From Lonepinella koalarum (lineage in GTDB: Bacteria > Pseudomonadota > Gammaproteobacteria > Enterobacterales > Pasteurellaceae): 64,000 nucleotides of DNA. The notes under the pieces are model-generated. The model had not been told where the DNA came from. It saw nothing but the letters and a program-made list of their open reading frames with translations, and made no database searches. The DNA lies in NCBI RefSeq assembly GCF_004565475.1, contig NZ_SRHX01000001.1, positions 124,001 through 188,000 on the forward strand, given 5' to 3'. The position numbers and the translations under genes are program-made. The number at the start of each line of letters is the position of its first letter. Within the stretch, counting starts at the first letter, position 1. Below are positions 30,301 through 43,849 of the stretch, piece after piece.

Positions 30301-31953
30301 ATGAATGGAGCAAGATTAGTTACAGAATGTCTGAAAGCTCAGGGTGTCAACATTGTGTTTGGCTATCCCGGTGGGGCGATTATGCCAACTTATGATGCAC
30401 TTTATGATTGTGGCATTGAACATTTTCTTTGTCGCAATGAACAAGGGGCGGCGATGGAAGCGATTGGCTATGCGAGAGCCTTGGGAAACGGCACCGTGGG
30501 CGTGTGTATTGCCACTTCTGGACCCGGAGCAGCAAACCTTATTACGGGGTTAGGTGATGCGTTTATGGACAGCATTCCTGTGGTCGCAATTACAGGGCAA
30601 GTGGCAAGCCATTTAATTGGTACCGATGCCTTTCAGGAAGCTGATGTATTGGGGTTATCGTTGGCTTGTACCAAACACAGCTTTATTGTGCAATCGGTGG
30701 AAGAATTACCCGAAATTATGGCGAAAGCCTTTCAAATTGCCCGTAGTGGTCGTCCCGGTCCTGTCTTAGTGGATATTCCACGTGATATTCAACTTGCTCC
30801 GACAGAGGCTAAACCGTTGGTTTATCCAGCACTTGCGGTAAAAAAAATTCACCCTGAAAAACTCGAAAGTGCGGTGCAATTATTAAAAGAAGCGAAAAAG
30901 CCTGTGCTTTATGTTGGTGGTGGTGTGGGTATGGCAAATGCCACGGAGGTATTACGCCAGTTTATTGAAATAACTCAAATTCCAAGCATTTCCACTCTAA
31001 AAGGGTTAGGTGCTATTCCAGCCAATACCCCCTATTATATGGGGATGATTGGCATGCACGGCACTAAAGCGGCGAATTTAGCTGTGCAAGAAGCTGATTT
31101 ACTGGTAGTGCTGGGGGCGAGATTTGATGACCGTGTTACGGGTAAATTAGACACTTTTGCCCCGCATGCCAAAGTGATTCATGCGGATATTGATGCAGCG
31201 GAAATTCATAAATTACGCCGTGCCGATGTGGCGTTGCAAGGGAACTTAATTCAGGTAATTCAAGGCTTGAGCCAAGCATTAGCGATTCAACCTTGGCGTG
31301 ACAAAATTAATCAGTTAAAACAACAATTTGATTTTACTTATGGGAAAAATCAAGGGGAATATTGCATCAATCCTACTTGGTTATTACATGAGATTTCTGA
31401 TAAAAAAGCACCTACGGATATTATCGTTACCGATGTGGGACAACATCAAATGTGGTCGGCTCAACATATTGATTATTACGCCCCTGAGAATTTTATTACT
31501 TCGGCTGGTTTCGGCACCATGGGTTTTGGTTTACCTGCAGCGATCGGAGCGAAAAAAGCCCGTCCGCAAGATGAAGTCATTTTAGTCACGGGTGATGGTT
31601 CAATTATGATGAATATTCAAGAACTTGGTGCAGTGAAGTCTTACCATGTTCCCGTTAAAATTGTGCTGTTGGATAATCAACGTTTAGGCATGGTGCGACA
31701 ATGGCAATCGTTGTTTTTTAATGAACGCCACAGTTCCACGATTTTAGACGACAACCCAGATTTTGTCACGCTAGCGAAAGCCTTTGATATTCCCGGTGAA
31801 CGTATTGAGAAAGCCAGCGAGGTGAATGCGGCGTTAGATCGTTTATTACAATCGCCAACTGCTTATTTCTTGCACGTTTGCATTCCACCAGAGGATAATG
31901 TTTGGCCGTTAGTGCCACCGGGTGCTTGCAATGCGGATATGTTAGATAATTAA
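30301..31953 (+). CDS. ilvG: Acetolactate synthase 2 catalytic subunit IlvG
   Basis: ThDP/FAD enzyme forming 2-acetolactate and 2-aceto-2-hydroxybutyrate in valine/isoleucine synthesis. The 550 residues give the intact, unframeshifted enzyme. [15 protein letters not shown] contains the region of the catalytic Glu ([10 protein letters not shown]), and the ThDP motif begins [17 protein letters not shown] near residue 430. It starts the ilvG-ilvM-ilvD-ilvA cluster; compared with the enteric ilvGMEDA operon, ilvE is absent. The upstream 154 bp hold no clear attenuator leader. Confidence 0.97.
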   Translation: MNGARLVTECLKAQGVNIVFGYPGGAIMPTYDALYDCGIEHFLCRNEQGAAMEAIGYARALGNGTVGVCIATSGPGAANLITGLGDAFMDSIPVVAITGQVASHLIGTDAFQEADVLGLSLACTKHSFIVQSVEELPEIMAKAFQIARSGRPGPVLVDIPRDIQLAPTEAKPLVYPALAVKKIHPEKLESAVQLLKEAKKPVLYVGGGVGMANATEVLRQFIEITQIPSISTLKGLGAIPANTPYYMGMIGMHGTKAANLAVQEADLLVVLGARFDDRVTGKLDTFAPHAKVIHADIDAAEIHKLRRADVALQGNLIQVIQGLSQALAIQPWRDKINQLKQQFDFTYGKNQGEYCINPTWLLHEISDKKAPTDIIVTDVGQHQMWSAQHIDYYAPENFITSAGFGTMGFGLPAAIGAKKARPQDEVILVTGDGSIMMNIQELGAVKSYHVPVKIVLLDNQRLGMVRQWQSLFFNERHSSTILDDNPDFVTLAKAFDIPGERIEKASEVNAALDRLLQSPTAYFLHVCIPPEDNVWPLVPPGACNADMLDN

Positions 31954-31966
31954 TCTGGGAGGAAAG

Positions 31967-32191
31967 ATGTTATTACATGAATTAACCATTGTTGCCAACC
32001 ATAGCCCAGAAGTACTAGAACGTATTTTACGTGTGATCCGTCTGCGTGGTTATACGGTGACACAGTTAACAATGAAACTTGAGAACGGTAAAGTGTGGTT
32101 AGATATTTATACCACTAGCAAGAGAGAGATTCATTTATTACTCAACCAATTAGCGAAATTGCATGATGTGGTTGATGTAAGTTGTGATTAA
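31967..32191 (+). CDS. ilvM: Acetolactate synthase 2 regulatory subunit IlvM
   Basis: A 74-residue single ACT-domain small subunit that stabilises and activates IlvG. The ACT pattern runs LTIVANHSPEVLERILRVIR, then GYTVTQLTM. Length matches IlvM (E. coli 87) within family range. The ribosome site GGGAGGAAAG precedes ATG, 13 bp after ilvG. Confidence 0.92.
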   Translation: MLLHELTIVANHSPEVLERILRVIRLRGYTVTQLTMKLENGKVWLDIYTTSKREIHLLLNQLAKLHDVVDVSCD

Positions 32192-32220
32192 TCATTATTC
32201 AGATTGTACTCACATTATAA

Positions 32221-32287
32221 TGTAGGGGCGTATTGCATACGCCCAATTTAAGATCGAGCAATAGGGCGTATGCAATACGCCCCTACA
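32221..32287. repeat. Perfect 24-bp palindromic repeat between ilvM and ilvD
   Basis: Arms of 24 bp, TGTAGGGGCGTATTGCATAC + GCCC (32221-32244) and its exact complement (32264-32287), with a 19-nt loop. The same 24-bp arms occur at 61469-61559 around a different 43-nt loop. In RNA it would be a very stable hairpin inside the ilv transcript. Confidence 0.9.
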
Positions 32288-32342
32288 TGTGAATAGATGT
32301 GAATTTTAGATCTAAATTAGAAATTTATTGGAGAGATTATTT

Positions 32343-34178
32343 ATGCCTAAATTACGTTCAGCGACTTCAACACAGGGTCGCAATATGGCAGGCGCACGTT
32401 CCTTATGGCGTGCCACTGGTATGAAAGAGGGCGATTTCGGTAAACCGATTATTGCTGTGGTCAATTCCTTTACCCAGTTTGTCCCCGGTCATGTACATTT
32501 AAAAGATCTAGGGCAATTAGTGGCGGCAGAAATTGAAAAAGCAGGTGGGGTGGCGAAAGAATTTAATACCATTGCGGTGGATGACGGTATTGCGATGGGA
32601 CACGGTGGCATGTTGTATTCATTGCCAAGCCGTGATTTAATTGCCGACAGCGTCGAATATATGGTGAACGCTCACTGTGCCGATGCCATGGTGTGTATTT
32701 CCAACTGCGACAAAATCACCCCAGGGATGTTAATGGCAGCCATGCGGTTAAATATTCCGGCGATTTTTGTGTCTGGCGGTCCAATGGAAGCAGGTAAAAC
32801 CAAATTATCTGATCAATTAATTCGTTTGGACTTAGTGGATGCGATGATCGAAGCTGCGGATCCGAATGTCAGTGATGAGCGTATTGATGCCATTGAACGT
32901 AGTGCCTGTCCGACTTGTGGATCTTGTTCAGGTATGTTCACGGCGAACTCCATGAACTGTTTAACCGAAGCACTCGGTTTGAGTTTACCGGGTAATGGTT
33001 CTTGCTTAGCCACCCACGCCGACCGCAAAGAATTATTCTTAAAAGCAGGTCGTCAAATTGTGGAGCTATGTAAACGTTATTATGAACAAGATGATGAAAG
33101 CGTTCTGCCACGCTCCATTGCCACCTTTGATGCCTTTGAAAATGCTATGAGTTTAGATATTGCCATGGGTGGATCCAGTAATACCGTGTTGCATTTATTA
33201 GCTACTGCACAAGAAGCAGGGGTAGATTTCACCATGGCGGATATTGACCGTCTTTCTCGTCAAGTTCCTTGTTTAAGCAAGATTGCCCCGAATACCAATA
33301 AATACCACATGGAAGACGTACATCGTGCCGGCGGTATTATGGGCTTAGTGGGTGAATTAGATCGAGCAGGTTTAATTCATCGTCATACTAAAACGGTGTT
33401 AGGTTTAACCCTTGAACAACAGCTTAATCAATATGATATTATCCGCAACCGTAATCCTGATGTATTAAAATTCTATCGAGCAGGACCCGCGGGTATTCGT
33501 ACTACACAGGCTTTTTCACAAGATTGCCGTTGGGACAGCGTAGATGATGATCGTGAAAATGGTTGTATTCGAAACAAAGAACATGCCATTACTAAAGAAG
33601 GTGGTTTGGCGGTGTTGTTCGGTAATATTGCTCAAGATGGTTGTATTGTCAAAACCGCTGGTGTCGATGAGTCTATTTGGAATTTCACGGGCGAAGCCAT
33701 TGTATTTGAAAGCCAAGAAGATGCAGTATCAGGCATTTTAGGCGGTAAAGTCAAAGCAGGACATATTGTGATTATTCGTTACGAGGGTCCAAAAGGTGGA
33801 CCGGGTATGCAAGAAATGCTTTATCCAACCAGCTATTTAAAATCTATGGGATTAGGTAAAGCCTGTGCCTTATTAACTGACGGACGTTTTTCTGGTGGTA
33901 CATCAGGTTTATCTATTGGTCACTGTTCCCCAGAAGCCGCATCAGGTGGTGCGATTGGTTTAGTGCGTAACGGCGATAAGATTGAAATTGATATTCCAAA
34001 TCGGGGGATTCATTTATTGGTCTCTGATGAAGAACTCGCCCAACGTCGTGCGGAACAAGATGTGAAAGGCTGGCAACCAGCCAACCGTGAACGTGAAGTA
34101 TCCTTTGCCTTAAAAGTATTCGGACATTTTGCTACATCGGCGGATAAAGGTGCGGTGCGAGATAAAACAAAACTGTAA
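32343..34178 (+). CDS. ilvD: Dihydroxy-acid dehydratase IlvD
   Basis: Fe-S enzyme that dehydrates dihydroxy acids to the 2-oxo acids of valine and isoleucine. The start at 32343 (611 aa) has GGAGAG nearby; five residues in front (MERLF) are not part of the family. The Fe-S ligand regions [12 protein letters not shown] and [18 protein letters not shown] are present, as is [19 protein letters not shown] near the C-terminus. Third gene of the cluster. Confidence 0.97.
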   Translation: MPKLRSATSTQGRNMAGARSLWRATGMKEGDFGKPIIAVVNSFTQFVPGHVHLKDLGQLVAAEIEKAGGVAKEFNTIAVDDGIAMGHGGMLYSLPSRDLIADSVEYMVNAHCADAMVCISNCDKITPGMLMAAMRLNIPAIFVSGGPMEAGKTKLSDQLIRLDLVDAMIEAADPNVSDERIDAIERSACPTCGSCSGMFTANSMNCLTEALGLSLPGNGSCLATHADRKELFLKAGRQIVELCKRYYEQDDESVLPRSIATFDAFENAMSLDIAMGGSSNTVLHLLATAQEAGVDFTMADIDRLSRQVPCLSKIAPNTNKYHMEDVHRAGGIMGLVGELDRAGLIHRHTKTVLGLTLEQQLNQYDIIRNRNPDVLKFYRAGPAGIRTTQAFSQDCRWDSVDDDRENGCIRNKEHAITKEGGLAVLFGNIAQDGCIVKTAGVDESIWNFTGEAIVFESQEDAVSGILGGKVKAGHIVIIRYEGPKGGPGMQEMLYPTSYLKSMGLGKACALLTDGRFSGGTSGLSIGHCSPEAASGGAIGLVRNGDKIEIDIPNRGIHLLVSDEELAQRRAEQDVKGWQPANREREVSFALKVFGHFATSADKGAVRDKTKL

Positions 34179-34192
34179 TTTAACGATAATCC

Positions 34193-34222
34193 GTAGGGGC
34201 GGATCTGTATATCTGCCCCTAC
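34193..34222. repeat. Short palindromic repeat between ilvD and ilvA
   Basis: GTAGGGGCGGAT (34193-34204) and ATCTGCCCCTAC (34211-34222) pair with one mismatch around a 6-nt loop. The outer GTAGGGGC/GCCCCTAC is shared with the 24-bp palindromes at 32221 and 61469. Confidence 0.75.
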
Positions 34223-34257
34223 ATTTAAATGAAATACAATAAAACTGCGGTGAAAAA

Positions 34258-35799
34258 ATGACAAATAATTTATCTCACCAGCCCACTGGTGCAGAATATT
34301 TAAGAGCAGTACTCAGCTCAAAAGTGTATGAATTAGCTCAAGTTACCCCATTGCAACCGATGCAAAAATTATCGGAAAAATTGGGTAATCAAATTTTGGT
34401 AAAACGTGAAGATCGTCAACCTGTGCATAGCTTTAAATTACGTGGTGCTTATGCCATGATTGCAGGTTTAACCGAACAACAAAAAGCTGCTGGCGTGATT
34501 ACATCCTCTGCGGGTAATCATGCTCAAGGCGTTGCATTGTCAGCAAAAAAACTTGGACTCAAGGCTCTCATTGTAATGCCACAAAACACCCCCTCCATTA
34601 AAGTAGAGGCAGTGCGTAGTTTTGGTGGTGAAGTCTTTTTATACGGTGCAAATTTTGATGAAGCCAAAGCCAAATCTATTGAGCTTTCGCAAACTAAACA
34701 AATGACCCTTATTCCGCCATTCGATCACCCAGCCGTAATCGCAGGGCAAGGTTCATTGGCAATGGAATTATTACAGCAAAATAGTCATATCGACCGTATT
34801 TTTGTGCCTGTTGGTGGTGGCGGTTTAGTGGCGGGAATCGCGGTGTTAATTAAGCAACTTTTACCTGAAATTAAAGTCATCGGTGTCGAAAGTAAAGACA
34901 GTGCTTGTTTATATGCGGCATTAAAAGCGGGTGAACCAACGGATTTAGAGCGTGTCGGTTTATTTGCCGATGGCGTGGCGGTCAAACGTATTGGTGATGA
35001 AACTTTCCGTCTTTGTCAGCAATATCTTGATGACGTGGTGTTAGTGAATGGCGATGAAATCTGTGCCGCCATGAAAGATATGTTTGAAAATGTCCGTGCC
35101 GTGTCTGAACCTGCAGGGGCATTGTCCTTGGCTGGTTTGAAAAAATACGTCAAGCAACATAATATTCAGGGAGAAACCTTAGTCAACGTGCTATCTGGTG
35201 CCAACTTGAATTTCCATACCTTGCGTTATGTGTCTGAACGTTGTGAAATCGGCGAAAAACAAGAAGCCCTGTTTGCCGTCACTATTCCAGAACAACAGGG
35301 CAGTTTCTTGAAATTCTGTCAAATTCTCGGACAAAATCCTGTGACAGAATTCAACTATCGTTATGCAGATGAAAAACAGGCGTGTATTTTTGTCGGTGTG
35401 CGTATTACGGGTGAACAGGAAAAACAAGCGATACTCAAACAGCTATGCGATAATGGTTATAATGTACAAGATTTATCCGATGATGAAATAGCCAAAACCC
35501 ATATTCGTTATATGATCGGCGGGCGTTCAAGTAGTCAGTTAAACGAACGTTTATATAGTTTTGAATTCCCTGAGCAAAAAGGAGCGTTGCTCAATTTCTT
35601 AGCCACCTTAAATACCACCAATACCAATATTTCACTGTTCCACTATCGCGCCCATGGTGCAGATTATGGCAATGTGCTGGCAGGTTTCCAAGTGGCGGAA
35701 GAAAGTATTGCAGCATTTACTCAACAGCTAGAAAAAATCGGTTACAGCTATCAAGATGTGACGGAAAGTGTGGCTTATCGGTATTTTTTGGTGGGGTAA
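34258..35799 (+). CDS. ilvA: Threonine ammonia-lyase, biosynthetic
   Basis: PLP enzyme converting threonine to 2-oxobutanoate, first step of isoleucine synthesis. The 513 residues match the enteric biosynthetic form. The PLP lysine lies in HSFKLRGAYAM near residue 62, and the phosphate-binding loop is VPVGGGGLVAGIAV near residue 182. Two ACT-like regulatory domains follow (starting near EALFAVTIPEQQGSFL and YSFEFPEQKGALLNFL) and bind isoleucine/valine. Its enamine product is the substrate of RidA. Confidence 0.97.
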   Translation: MTNNLSHQPTGAEYLRAVLSSKVYELAQVTPLQPMQKLSEKLGNQILVKREDRQPVHSFKLRGAYAMIAGLTEQQKAAGVITSSAGNHAQGVALSAKKLGLKALIVMPQNTPSIKVEAVRSFGGEVFLYGANFDEAKAKSIELSQTKQMTLIPPFDHPAVIAGQGSLAMELLQQNSHIDRIFVPVGGGGLVAGIAVLIKQLLPEIKVIGVESKDSACLYAALKAGEPTDLERVGLFADGVAVKRIGDETFRLCQQYLDDVVLVNGDEICAAMKDMFENVRAVSEPAGALSLAGLKKYVKQHNIQGETLVNVLSGANLNFHTLRYVSERCEIGEKQEALFAVTIPEQQGSFLKFCQILGQNPVTEFNYRYADEKQACIFVGVRITGEQEKQAILKQLCDNGYNVQDLSDDEIAKTHIRYMIGGRSSSQLNERLYSFEFPEQKGALLNFLATLNTTNTNISLFHYRAHGADYGNVLAGFQVAEESIAAFTQQLEKIGYSYQDVTESVAYRYFLVG

Positions 35800-35857
35800 A
35801 AACTGGCTAAAAAATCACCGCGGTTTAGACTGAAGTTGTGAAAAAACACGCTTTCTG

Positions 35858-35906
35858 ATCTGCGTCCGAAAAGTTGGACTCATAACCAACGGATTAAGAT
35901 GCAGAT
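35858..35906. repeat. Nested hairpin after ilvA, related to the atp terminator
   Basis: Three nested inverted pieces: ATCTGC/GCAGAT (35858-35863, 35901-35906), TCC/GGA, and GTTGG/CCAAC (35873-35877, 35886-35890). The layout and the words ATCTGC, GTTGG, CCAAC, GCAGATT recur in the hairpin at 35989-36036. The string TCTGCGTCCGAAAAGTTGG resembles ends of IS3/IS150-type elements, so it may be an insertion remnant. Confidence 0.5.
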
Positions 35907-35926
35907 TCTAATAATTTATTTTTAGA

Positions 35927-35958
35927 ATGAAAATAGTGGCACATGAAAATAGTGGCAC
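35927..35958. repeat. Two-copy tandem repeat ATGAAAATAGTGGCAC
   Basis: A 16-bp unit is repeated exactly twice, at 35927-35942 and 35943-35958, in the non-coding gap between ilvA and atpC. Confidence 0.9.
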
Positions 35959-35983
35959 AGTAGACAAAAATTGTCAGAACAAA

Positions 35984-36036
35984 TAAAAAATCTGCACCCC
36001 AGTCAGTTGGATTATCCAACTAGTAGGATGCAGATT
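35984..36036 (-). terminator. Terminator of the atp operon
   Basis: AATCTGCA (35989-35996) and TGCAGATT (36029-36036) form the outer stem; AGTTGG/CCAACT (36005-36010, 36016-36021) the inner. On the minus strand the stem is followed by TTTTTTATTTG, 20 bp after the atpC stop. Confidence 0.75.
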
Positions 36037-36056
36037 AATTTATATTTTAATTTATC

Positions 36057-36485
36057 TTAACGGCTTTTTTTCACTAAACTTTCCGTTAATTCATAAGCAC
36101 GAAGTTTAGCAAGTTCTTGTGATAATTTAGCCACCATTAATTCATGGTTAGCGTCACCTGATCTTGCGACAATATTTTCTTCTGCTTTGCGTTTTGCATT
36201 CAAAATACGATCTTGATCAAGTTCTTCACCACGAATAGCGACATCAGCTAATACTGTAACCACATTGGGTTGAACTTCTAAAAATCCACCGGAAACGTAG
36301 ATAACTTCTTCCTTATCACTTTCTAAAGAGAATTTCACAATTCCCGGTTTAATTGCTGTCATTAAAGGGGTGTGATTGGCTAAAATCCCTAATTCCCCTT
36401 CAATACCACTAGCTTGCACGCTTTTTACCGCACCTTCGAAAATTTTTTTCTCCGCACTGACGATAATTAAGTTAAATGTTGCCAT
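36057..36485 (-). CDS. atpC: ATP synthase epsilon subunit
   Basis: Central-stalk subunit of F1 that regulates ATP hydrolysis, 142 residues from the ATG at 36485. This start follows AAGGAGAT with ideal spacing and gives MATFNLIIVSAEKKIFEG; five residues upstream (MKEIK) include the ribosome site itself. The N-terminal beta sandwich has EGELGILANHTPLMTAIKPG, and the C-terminal helical pair begins DRILNAKRKAEENI. Last gene of atpIBEFHAGDC. Confidence 0.96.
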   Translation of the reverse strand: MATFNLIIVSAEKKIFEGAVKSVQASGIEGELGILANHTPLMTAIKPGIVKFSLESDKEEVIYVSGGFLEVQPNVVTVLADVAIRGEELDQDRILNAKRKAEENIVARSGDANHELMVAKLSQELAKLRAYELTESLVKKSR

Positions 36486-36521
36486 TTTGATCTCCTTCAA
36501 TCTGGTAATCAGTTGAAGTGA

Positions 36522-37898
<1,377 letters not shown>

Positions 37899-37908
37899 CT
37901 ATTCTCCA

Positions 37909-38778
37909 TTAAATCGCTGCTGCACCAGCAACAATTTCATTTAATTCATTTGTAATACTGAATTGGCGAGCTTTGTTATACACCAACTGCAAGTCATTAA
38001 TTAAATTTCCTGCATTATCTGTTGCTGCTTTCATTGCTACCATTCGAGCCGCTTGTTCTGAAGCTAAATTATCAACCACTGCTTGATATACTTGAGATTC
38101 TAAATAACGAACTAATAAGCTATCTAATAGCACCTTTGGATCCGGTTCGTAAATATAATCCCAAACATTTTGTCTTTCGCCTAATCTATCAGTTTCTAAT
38201 TCTGGTAATGGCACAAGCTGTTGGTAAACGGGTTTTTGTGACATCGTATTAATAAATTTATTATAGGTAATGTAAATAGCATCAAGTTCACCATTACGAT
38301 ATGAATCTATCATACCATTTACCACTCCAAGTAAATCTTCTAATGTCGGATTATCACCTAAACCAGAATGTTGTCCTTGTACTTTCAACCCAAGGGAACG
38401 GAAAAAACCGATACCTTTTGAACCAATTAAACTCAGTTCAACCGTCACGCCTTTTTCTTTCCATTGTCTGATTTCATTAAGTGCGGTTTTAAATAAATTT
38501 ATATTTAATCCACCGCACATTCCTCGATCCGTTGAAATAACCAGTACACCCACTTTTTTCACTTCACGTTCTACTAAAAAGGGGTGTTTATAACCAACAC
38601 TTGCTTTTGAAACATGGCTAATAACATTTCTAATGGTTTCAGAATAAGGGCGAGACGCAGCCATACGATCTTGCGTTTTACGCATTTTCGATGTTGCCAC
38701 CATTTCCATTGCCTTGGTAATTTTTTGTGTACTCTGTACACTAGCAATTTTGGTTTTTATCTCTTTTCCACCAGCCAT
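37909..38778 (-). CDS. atpG: ATP synthase gamma subunit
   Basis: Rotor shaft of F1, 289 residues. The N-terminal helix [20 protein letters not shown] and the C-terminal helix [20 protein letters not shown] form the central coiled coil. Between them is [16 protein letters not shown]. The usual gene order (between atpA and atpD) supports it. Confidence 0.97.
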   Translation of the reverse strand: MAGGKEIKTKIASVQSTQKITKAMEMVATSKMRKTQDRMAASRPYSETIRNVISHVSKASVGYKHPFLVEREVKKVGVLVISTDRGMCGGLNINLFKTALNEIRQWKEKGVTVELSLIGSKGIGFFRSLGLKVQGQHSGLGDNPTLEDLLGVVNGMIDSYRNGELDAIYITYNKFINTMSQKPVYQQLVPLPELETDRLGERQNVWDYIYEPDPKVLLDSLLVRYLESQVYQAVVDNLASEQAARMVAMKAATDNAGNLINDLQLVYNKARQFSITNELNEIVAGAAAI

Positions 38779-38803
38779 ATTATTTCTCCGTCCTTAACAA
38801 AGA

Positions 38804-40345
38804 TTACCACGTATTATTCGCTTTGAAATTGTCTAAAATGCTTTGCAATTTAGCCTTAATTTCATCGTTATAATTACCAGACTGATTTAATTCTTGTATA
38901 AACTCGACATGTTCTCGTTTCGCATAATCTAAAAGTGCAGTCTCAAAACTGGCAATTTTATTCAGTTCCACATCTTCTAAATAACCAAATTCTACCGCAA
39001 ACAATACTAAAGATTGTTCCGCTACACTTAATGGTGCATATTGTTTTTGTTTCAACAATTCAGTGACTTTTTCACCGTGTGACAATTGCTTACGGGTCGC
39101 TTCATCAAGATCCGATGCAAACTGAGAGAAAGATGCCAATTCACGGTACTGTGCAAGAGCAGTACGAATACCTCCAGCAAGTTTTTTCACCACTTTAGTT
39201 TGTGCCGCACCACCCACACGAGAAACCGAGATACCTGGGTTTACCGCTGGACGAATACCTGCATTAAAGAAACTGGTTTCTAAGAAGATCTGACCGTCTG
39301 TAATAGAAATTACGTTAGTAGGGACGAAAGCTGACACGTCTCCTGCTTGGGTTTCAATAATTGGAAGTGCGGTTAGAGAACCAGTTTTACCTTTAATTTC
39401 ACCATTGGTGAAACGTTCTACATAATCTGCATTTACACGAGCTGCACGTTCAAGTAAACGGCTATGAAGATAGAATATATCACCCGGATAAGCTTCACGA
39501 CCTGGTGGACGACGTAATAATAAAGAAATTTGACGATAAGCCACGGCTTGTTTGGATAAATCATCATAGATGATTAACGCATCTTCACCACGATCACGGA
39601 AATATTCACCCATTGCACAACCGGCATAAGGGGCTAAATATTGTAATGCTGCAGATTCAGAGGCTGATGCCACTACCACGATAGTATTCGCTAACGCACC
39701 ATGTTCTTCCAATTTACGTACCACATTAGCGATGGTTGATGCTTTTTGACCAATCGCCACATAAATACATTTAATACCTGAATCACGTTGGTTAATGATC
39801 GCATCAATGGCAAGTGCGGTTTTACCTGTTTGACGGTCGCCGATAATCAACTCACGTTGACCACGACCGATTGGCACCATGGAGTCCACTGCTTTATAAC
39901 CCGTTTGTACAGGTTGATCCACAGATTGACGGTCGATAACCCCAGGGGCAATCACTTCAACCGGTGAAAAACCGTCATTTTTAATTTCGCCTTTACCATC
40001 AATGGGTTCACCCAACGTATTTACCACACGACCTAATAAACCACGACCTACTGGTACTTCAAGGATACGACCTGTACATTGTACTTCTACACCTTCTGCT
40101 AAATCAGCATAAGGTCCCATCACTACCGCACCTACTGAATCACGTTCAAGGTTTAATGCCATGGCAAAACGGTTATCCGGTAAGGCAATCATTTCACCTT
40201 GCATAACATCACTTAAACCATGAATACGGATAATACCGTCACTCACGGAAACGATTGTTCCTGTGTTGCGAGCTTCGCTCACTACATCAAACTGGGCAAT
40301 ACGTTTTTTAATCAATTCACTAATTTCTGTTGAATTTAGTTGCAT
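38804..40345 (-). CDS. atpA: ATP synthase alpha subunit
   Basis: Non-catalytic nucleotide-binding F1 subunit, 513 residues as in E. coli. Walker A is [17 protein letters not shown] near residue 167. [20 protein letters not shown] is the Walker B region, and [16 protein letters not shown] is the signature that includes the arginine finger region. Confidence 0.98.
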   Translation of the reverse strand: MQLNSTEISELIKKRIAQFDVVSEARNTGTIVSVSDGIIRIHGLSDVMQGEMIALPDNRFAMALNLERDSVGAVVMGPYADLAEGVEVQCTGRILEVPVGRGLLGRVVNTLGEPIDGKGEIKNDGFSPVEVIAPGVIDRQSVDQPVQTGYKAVDSMVPIGRGQRELIIGDRQTGKTALAIDAIINQRDSGIKCIYVAIGQKASTIANVVRKLEEHGALANTIVVVASASESAALQYLAPYAGCAMGEYFRDRGEDALIIYDDLSKQAVAYRQISLLLRRPPGREAYPGDIFYLHSRLLERAARVNADYVERFTNGEIKGKTGSLTALPIIETQAGDVSAFVPTNVISITDGQIFLETSFFNAGIRPAVNPGISVSRVGGAAQTKVVKKLAGGIRTALAQYRELASFSQFASDLDEATRKQLSHGEKVTELLKQKQYAPLSVAEQSLVLFAVEFGYLEDVELNKIASFETALLDYAKREHVEFIQELNQSGNYNDEIKAKLQSILDNFKANNTW

Positions 40346-40361
40346 TTTGAATTCCTTCTTA

Positions 40362-40907
40362 TCATTGCAATTCGTTGGCTAGACGATCTAATTGACCACG
40401 GCTAGAACCGTCAATCACAAAATCATCGGTACGAATGATAACTCCTGCAATCAGCGAATTATCCACTGTGCAATTTAATTTCACTTTACGAGCAAGTCTT
40501 TTTTCCATTGCAGCTACAATTTTTTGTTGTTGCGTTGCATTTAATGGTTTAGCCGAAATAGCTTGAACTTCCGCTATGGCATTATGCTCTTTCACATAAT
40601 GTTGAAACTCATCAAATACTGCTGGAAGTGCCGTTAAGCGCTTATTTTCAGCCATTAACCGAATCAGATTTTGCCCATATTGATCAAGTTGTTCGCCACA
40701 AATTGAAATCACCGTATCAGCGACTTTTTGAGATGAAAAAGAACCGGTTAAAAAAGATTGAACCTGTTCATTTTCTGCTACATGTGCAGCAAAACTGAGC
40801 ATTTCTGTCCATTTTTGCACCGCACTTTTATCCGTCGCAGATTGTTCAACGGCAAAATCAAATGCTGCTTTGGCATAAGGGCGAGCTATGGTAGTTAATT
40901 CTGACAT
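40362..40907 (-). CDS. atpH: ATP synthase delta subunit
   Basis: Peripheral-stalk connector between F1 and the b subunits, with OSCP-type fold. The ATG at 40907 gives 177 residues (E. coli 177) and [20 protein letters not shown]. The frame extends nine residues further upstream but GGAAGG precedes the shorter form. The C-terminal [20 protein letters not shown] is the family signature. Confidence 0.96.
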   Translation of the reverse strand: MSELTTIARPYAKAAFDFAVEQSATDKSAVQKWTEMLSFAAHVAENEQVQSFLTGSFSSQKVADTVISICGEQLDQYGQNLIRLMAENKRLTALPAVFDEFQHYVKEHNAIAEVQAISAKPLNATQQQKIVAAMEKRLARKVKLNCTVDNSLIAGVIIRTDDFVIDGSSRGQLDRLANELQ

Positions 40908-40920
40908 AAGCTCAACCTTC

Positions 40921-41391
40921 CTATAATTCTGCAACTAATTTATCAATAATATCATTGTTGGCCGCTTCATCAATGGTACGACCCACAATTTTCTCTGCAC
41001 CAGCAATGGCAAGAGATGCCACTTTCACACGCAATTCTTCTTGAACTCGTTTACGTTCTGATTCTACCTCAGCGTGACCTTGTTCAATAATTTTAGCTTT
41101 CAAAGTTTCTGCTTCTACTTTCACTTCTTCTAGCACTTCATTACGGCGTTTGTTGGCTAAATCAATAATTTCTTGTGCTTGTAATTTTGCTTTAGAAATT
41201 TCTTCTTCGGCTAATAATTTCGTATCCGCTTGCTCTTTTTTTGCTACTTCAGCAGATGCTAAAGCATTAGCAATACTTGTTTGACGATCTTCAATCGCTT
41301 TAATGAGCGGTGGCCAAACATATTTCATGCAGAACGCCACAAAAATTGCGAACGCAATAAGTTGACCTATTAATGTTGCATTTAAATTCAC
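40921..41391 (-). CDS. atpF: ATP synthase b subunit
   Basis: Peripheral stalk of Fo, 156 residues as in E. coli. One N-terminal membrane helix (about residues 6-26, [20 protein letters not shown], with VWPP at its end) is followed by a long charged helix rich in Ala, Glu and Lys that forms the right-handed coiled-coil dimer. Confidence 0.97.
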   Translation of the reverse strand: MNLNATLIGQLIAFAIFVAFCMKYVWPPLIKAIEDRQTSIANALASAEVAKKEQADTKLLAEEEISKAKLQAQEIIDLANKRRNEVLEEVKVEAETLKAKIIEQGHAEVESERKRVQEELRVKVASLAIAGAEKIVGRTIDEAANNDIIDKLVAEL

Positions 41392-41469
41392 AACGCCCTC
41401 CTACTGATAAAGTCGGTTATGTTATTTCAAATAAAAAAAACCGAAATAACCCTAAATTTCAAGCCCGAC

Positions 41470-41763
<294 letters not shown>

Positions 41764-41814
41764 CTAGGTTGTTAATAAAATAGTCTCTTTTTTAAACTAA
41801 AAAGAAAAAGTTTT

Positions 41815-43018
<1,204 letters not shown>

Positions 43019-43210
43019 TGTTTACGCTCACAAAAATCCAAAAATAATCAAACAGACTAATGTCTGAAAGTTGCCAAATTATCACCTATAAAAGTTATTA
43101 TTGCAATAAATTAAGCGATAAAACCGAACTTAGATCAAAATTTTGTGAGTTTTATAGCGCTTTTTTAATCAAATTGACTTTTTTAATGCAAGTAAAAATA
43201 TTAACTTAGA

Positions 43211-43849
43211 CTACACCTTTTTTATTAACACCAAGTGTCGTTCACCGACTAATTCTGGCACTTGCAATGCAATCACCTGTTGAACTGTAAATTCCGTCGT
43301 AAGTTGTTGCACTTCATCCTGATGATATTGTCCTTTCAATGCATAAAATAAACCTTTTTCATTGATTAAATGCTGACACCAATCGGTCATATCAGACAGT
43401 GAAGCAAAAGCTCGGCTTAATACACCGTCAAATAAATGATCGGGTTTAAATTCTTCTACTCGACTTAATACGGGATAGACGTTAGTCAATCCTAATTCAC
43501 ACACTGCATTACGAACAAAGCTAATGCGTTTACCCAAACTATCAAGTAAATAAAATTGCTTATCTGGATTAATAATCGCTAAGGGTAAACCCGGTAATCC
43601 CGGTCCCGTCCCCACATCAATAAAATATTTACCTTGTAAATAAGGACTTACAACGAGACTATCCATAATATGTTTTACTAACATATCTTGCGGATCACGC
43701 ACAGAAGTTAAATTATAAGCTTTATTCCATTTATGTAATAATAACACCAACTGTACTAATTGCGTTTTTTGCAGATCAGTCAAGCAAAGTGCGGTGTTTT
43801 TTAACAAAAATTCTAATTTTTCAGCTAAAATTTGTTGTAAATTATTCAC
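43211..43849 (-). CDS. rsmG: 16S rRNA (guanine-527-N7)-methyltransferase RsmG
   Basis: Methylates N7 of G527 in 16S rRNA; loss gives low-level streptomycin resistance. The 212 residues show [20 protein letters not shown] near residue 42 and the SAM-binding [18 protein letters not shown] near residue 75. It overlaps mnmG by 8 bases, the classical gidA-gidB arrangement next to the origin. A 192-bp gap before atpI probably holds the atp promoter. Confidence 0.97.
   Translation of the reverse strand: MNNLQQILAEKLEFLLKNTALCLTDLQKTQLVQLVLLLHKWNKAYNLTSVRDPQDMLVKHIMDSLVVSPYLQGKYFIDVGTGPGLPGLPLAIINPDKQFYLLDSLGKRISFVRNAVCELGLTNVYPVLSRVEEFKPDHLFDGVLSRAFASLSDMTDWCQHLINEKGLFYALKGQYHQDEVQQLTTEFTVQQVIALQVPELVGERHLVLIKKV

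Noticed and set aside
35927..35958. CRISPR-like repeat
   Set aside because: Only two directly adjacent 16-bp copies with no spacer between them.
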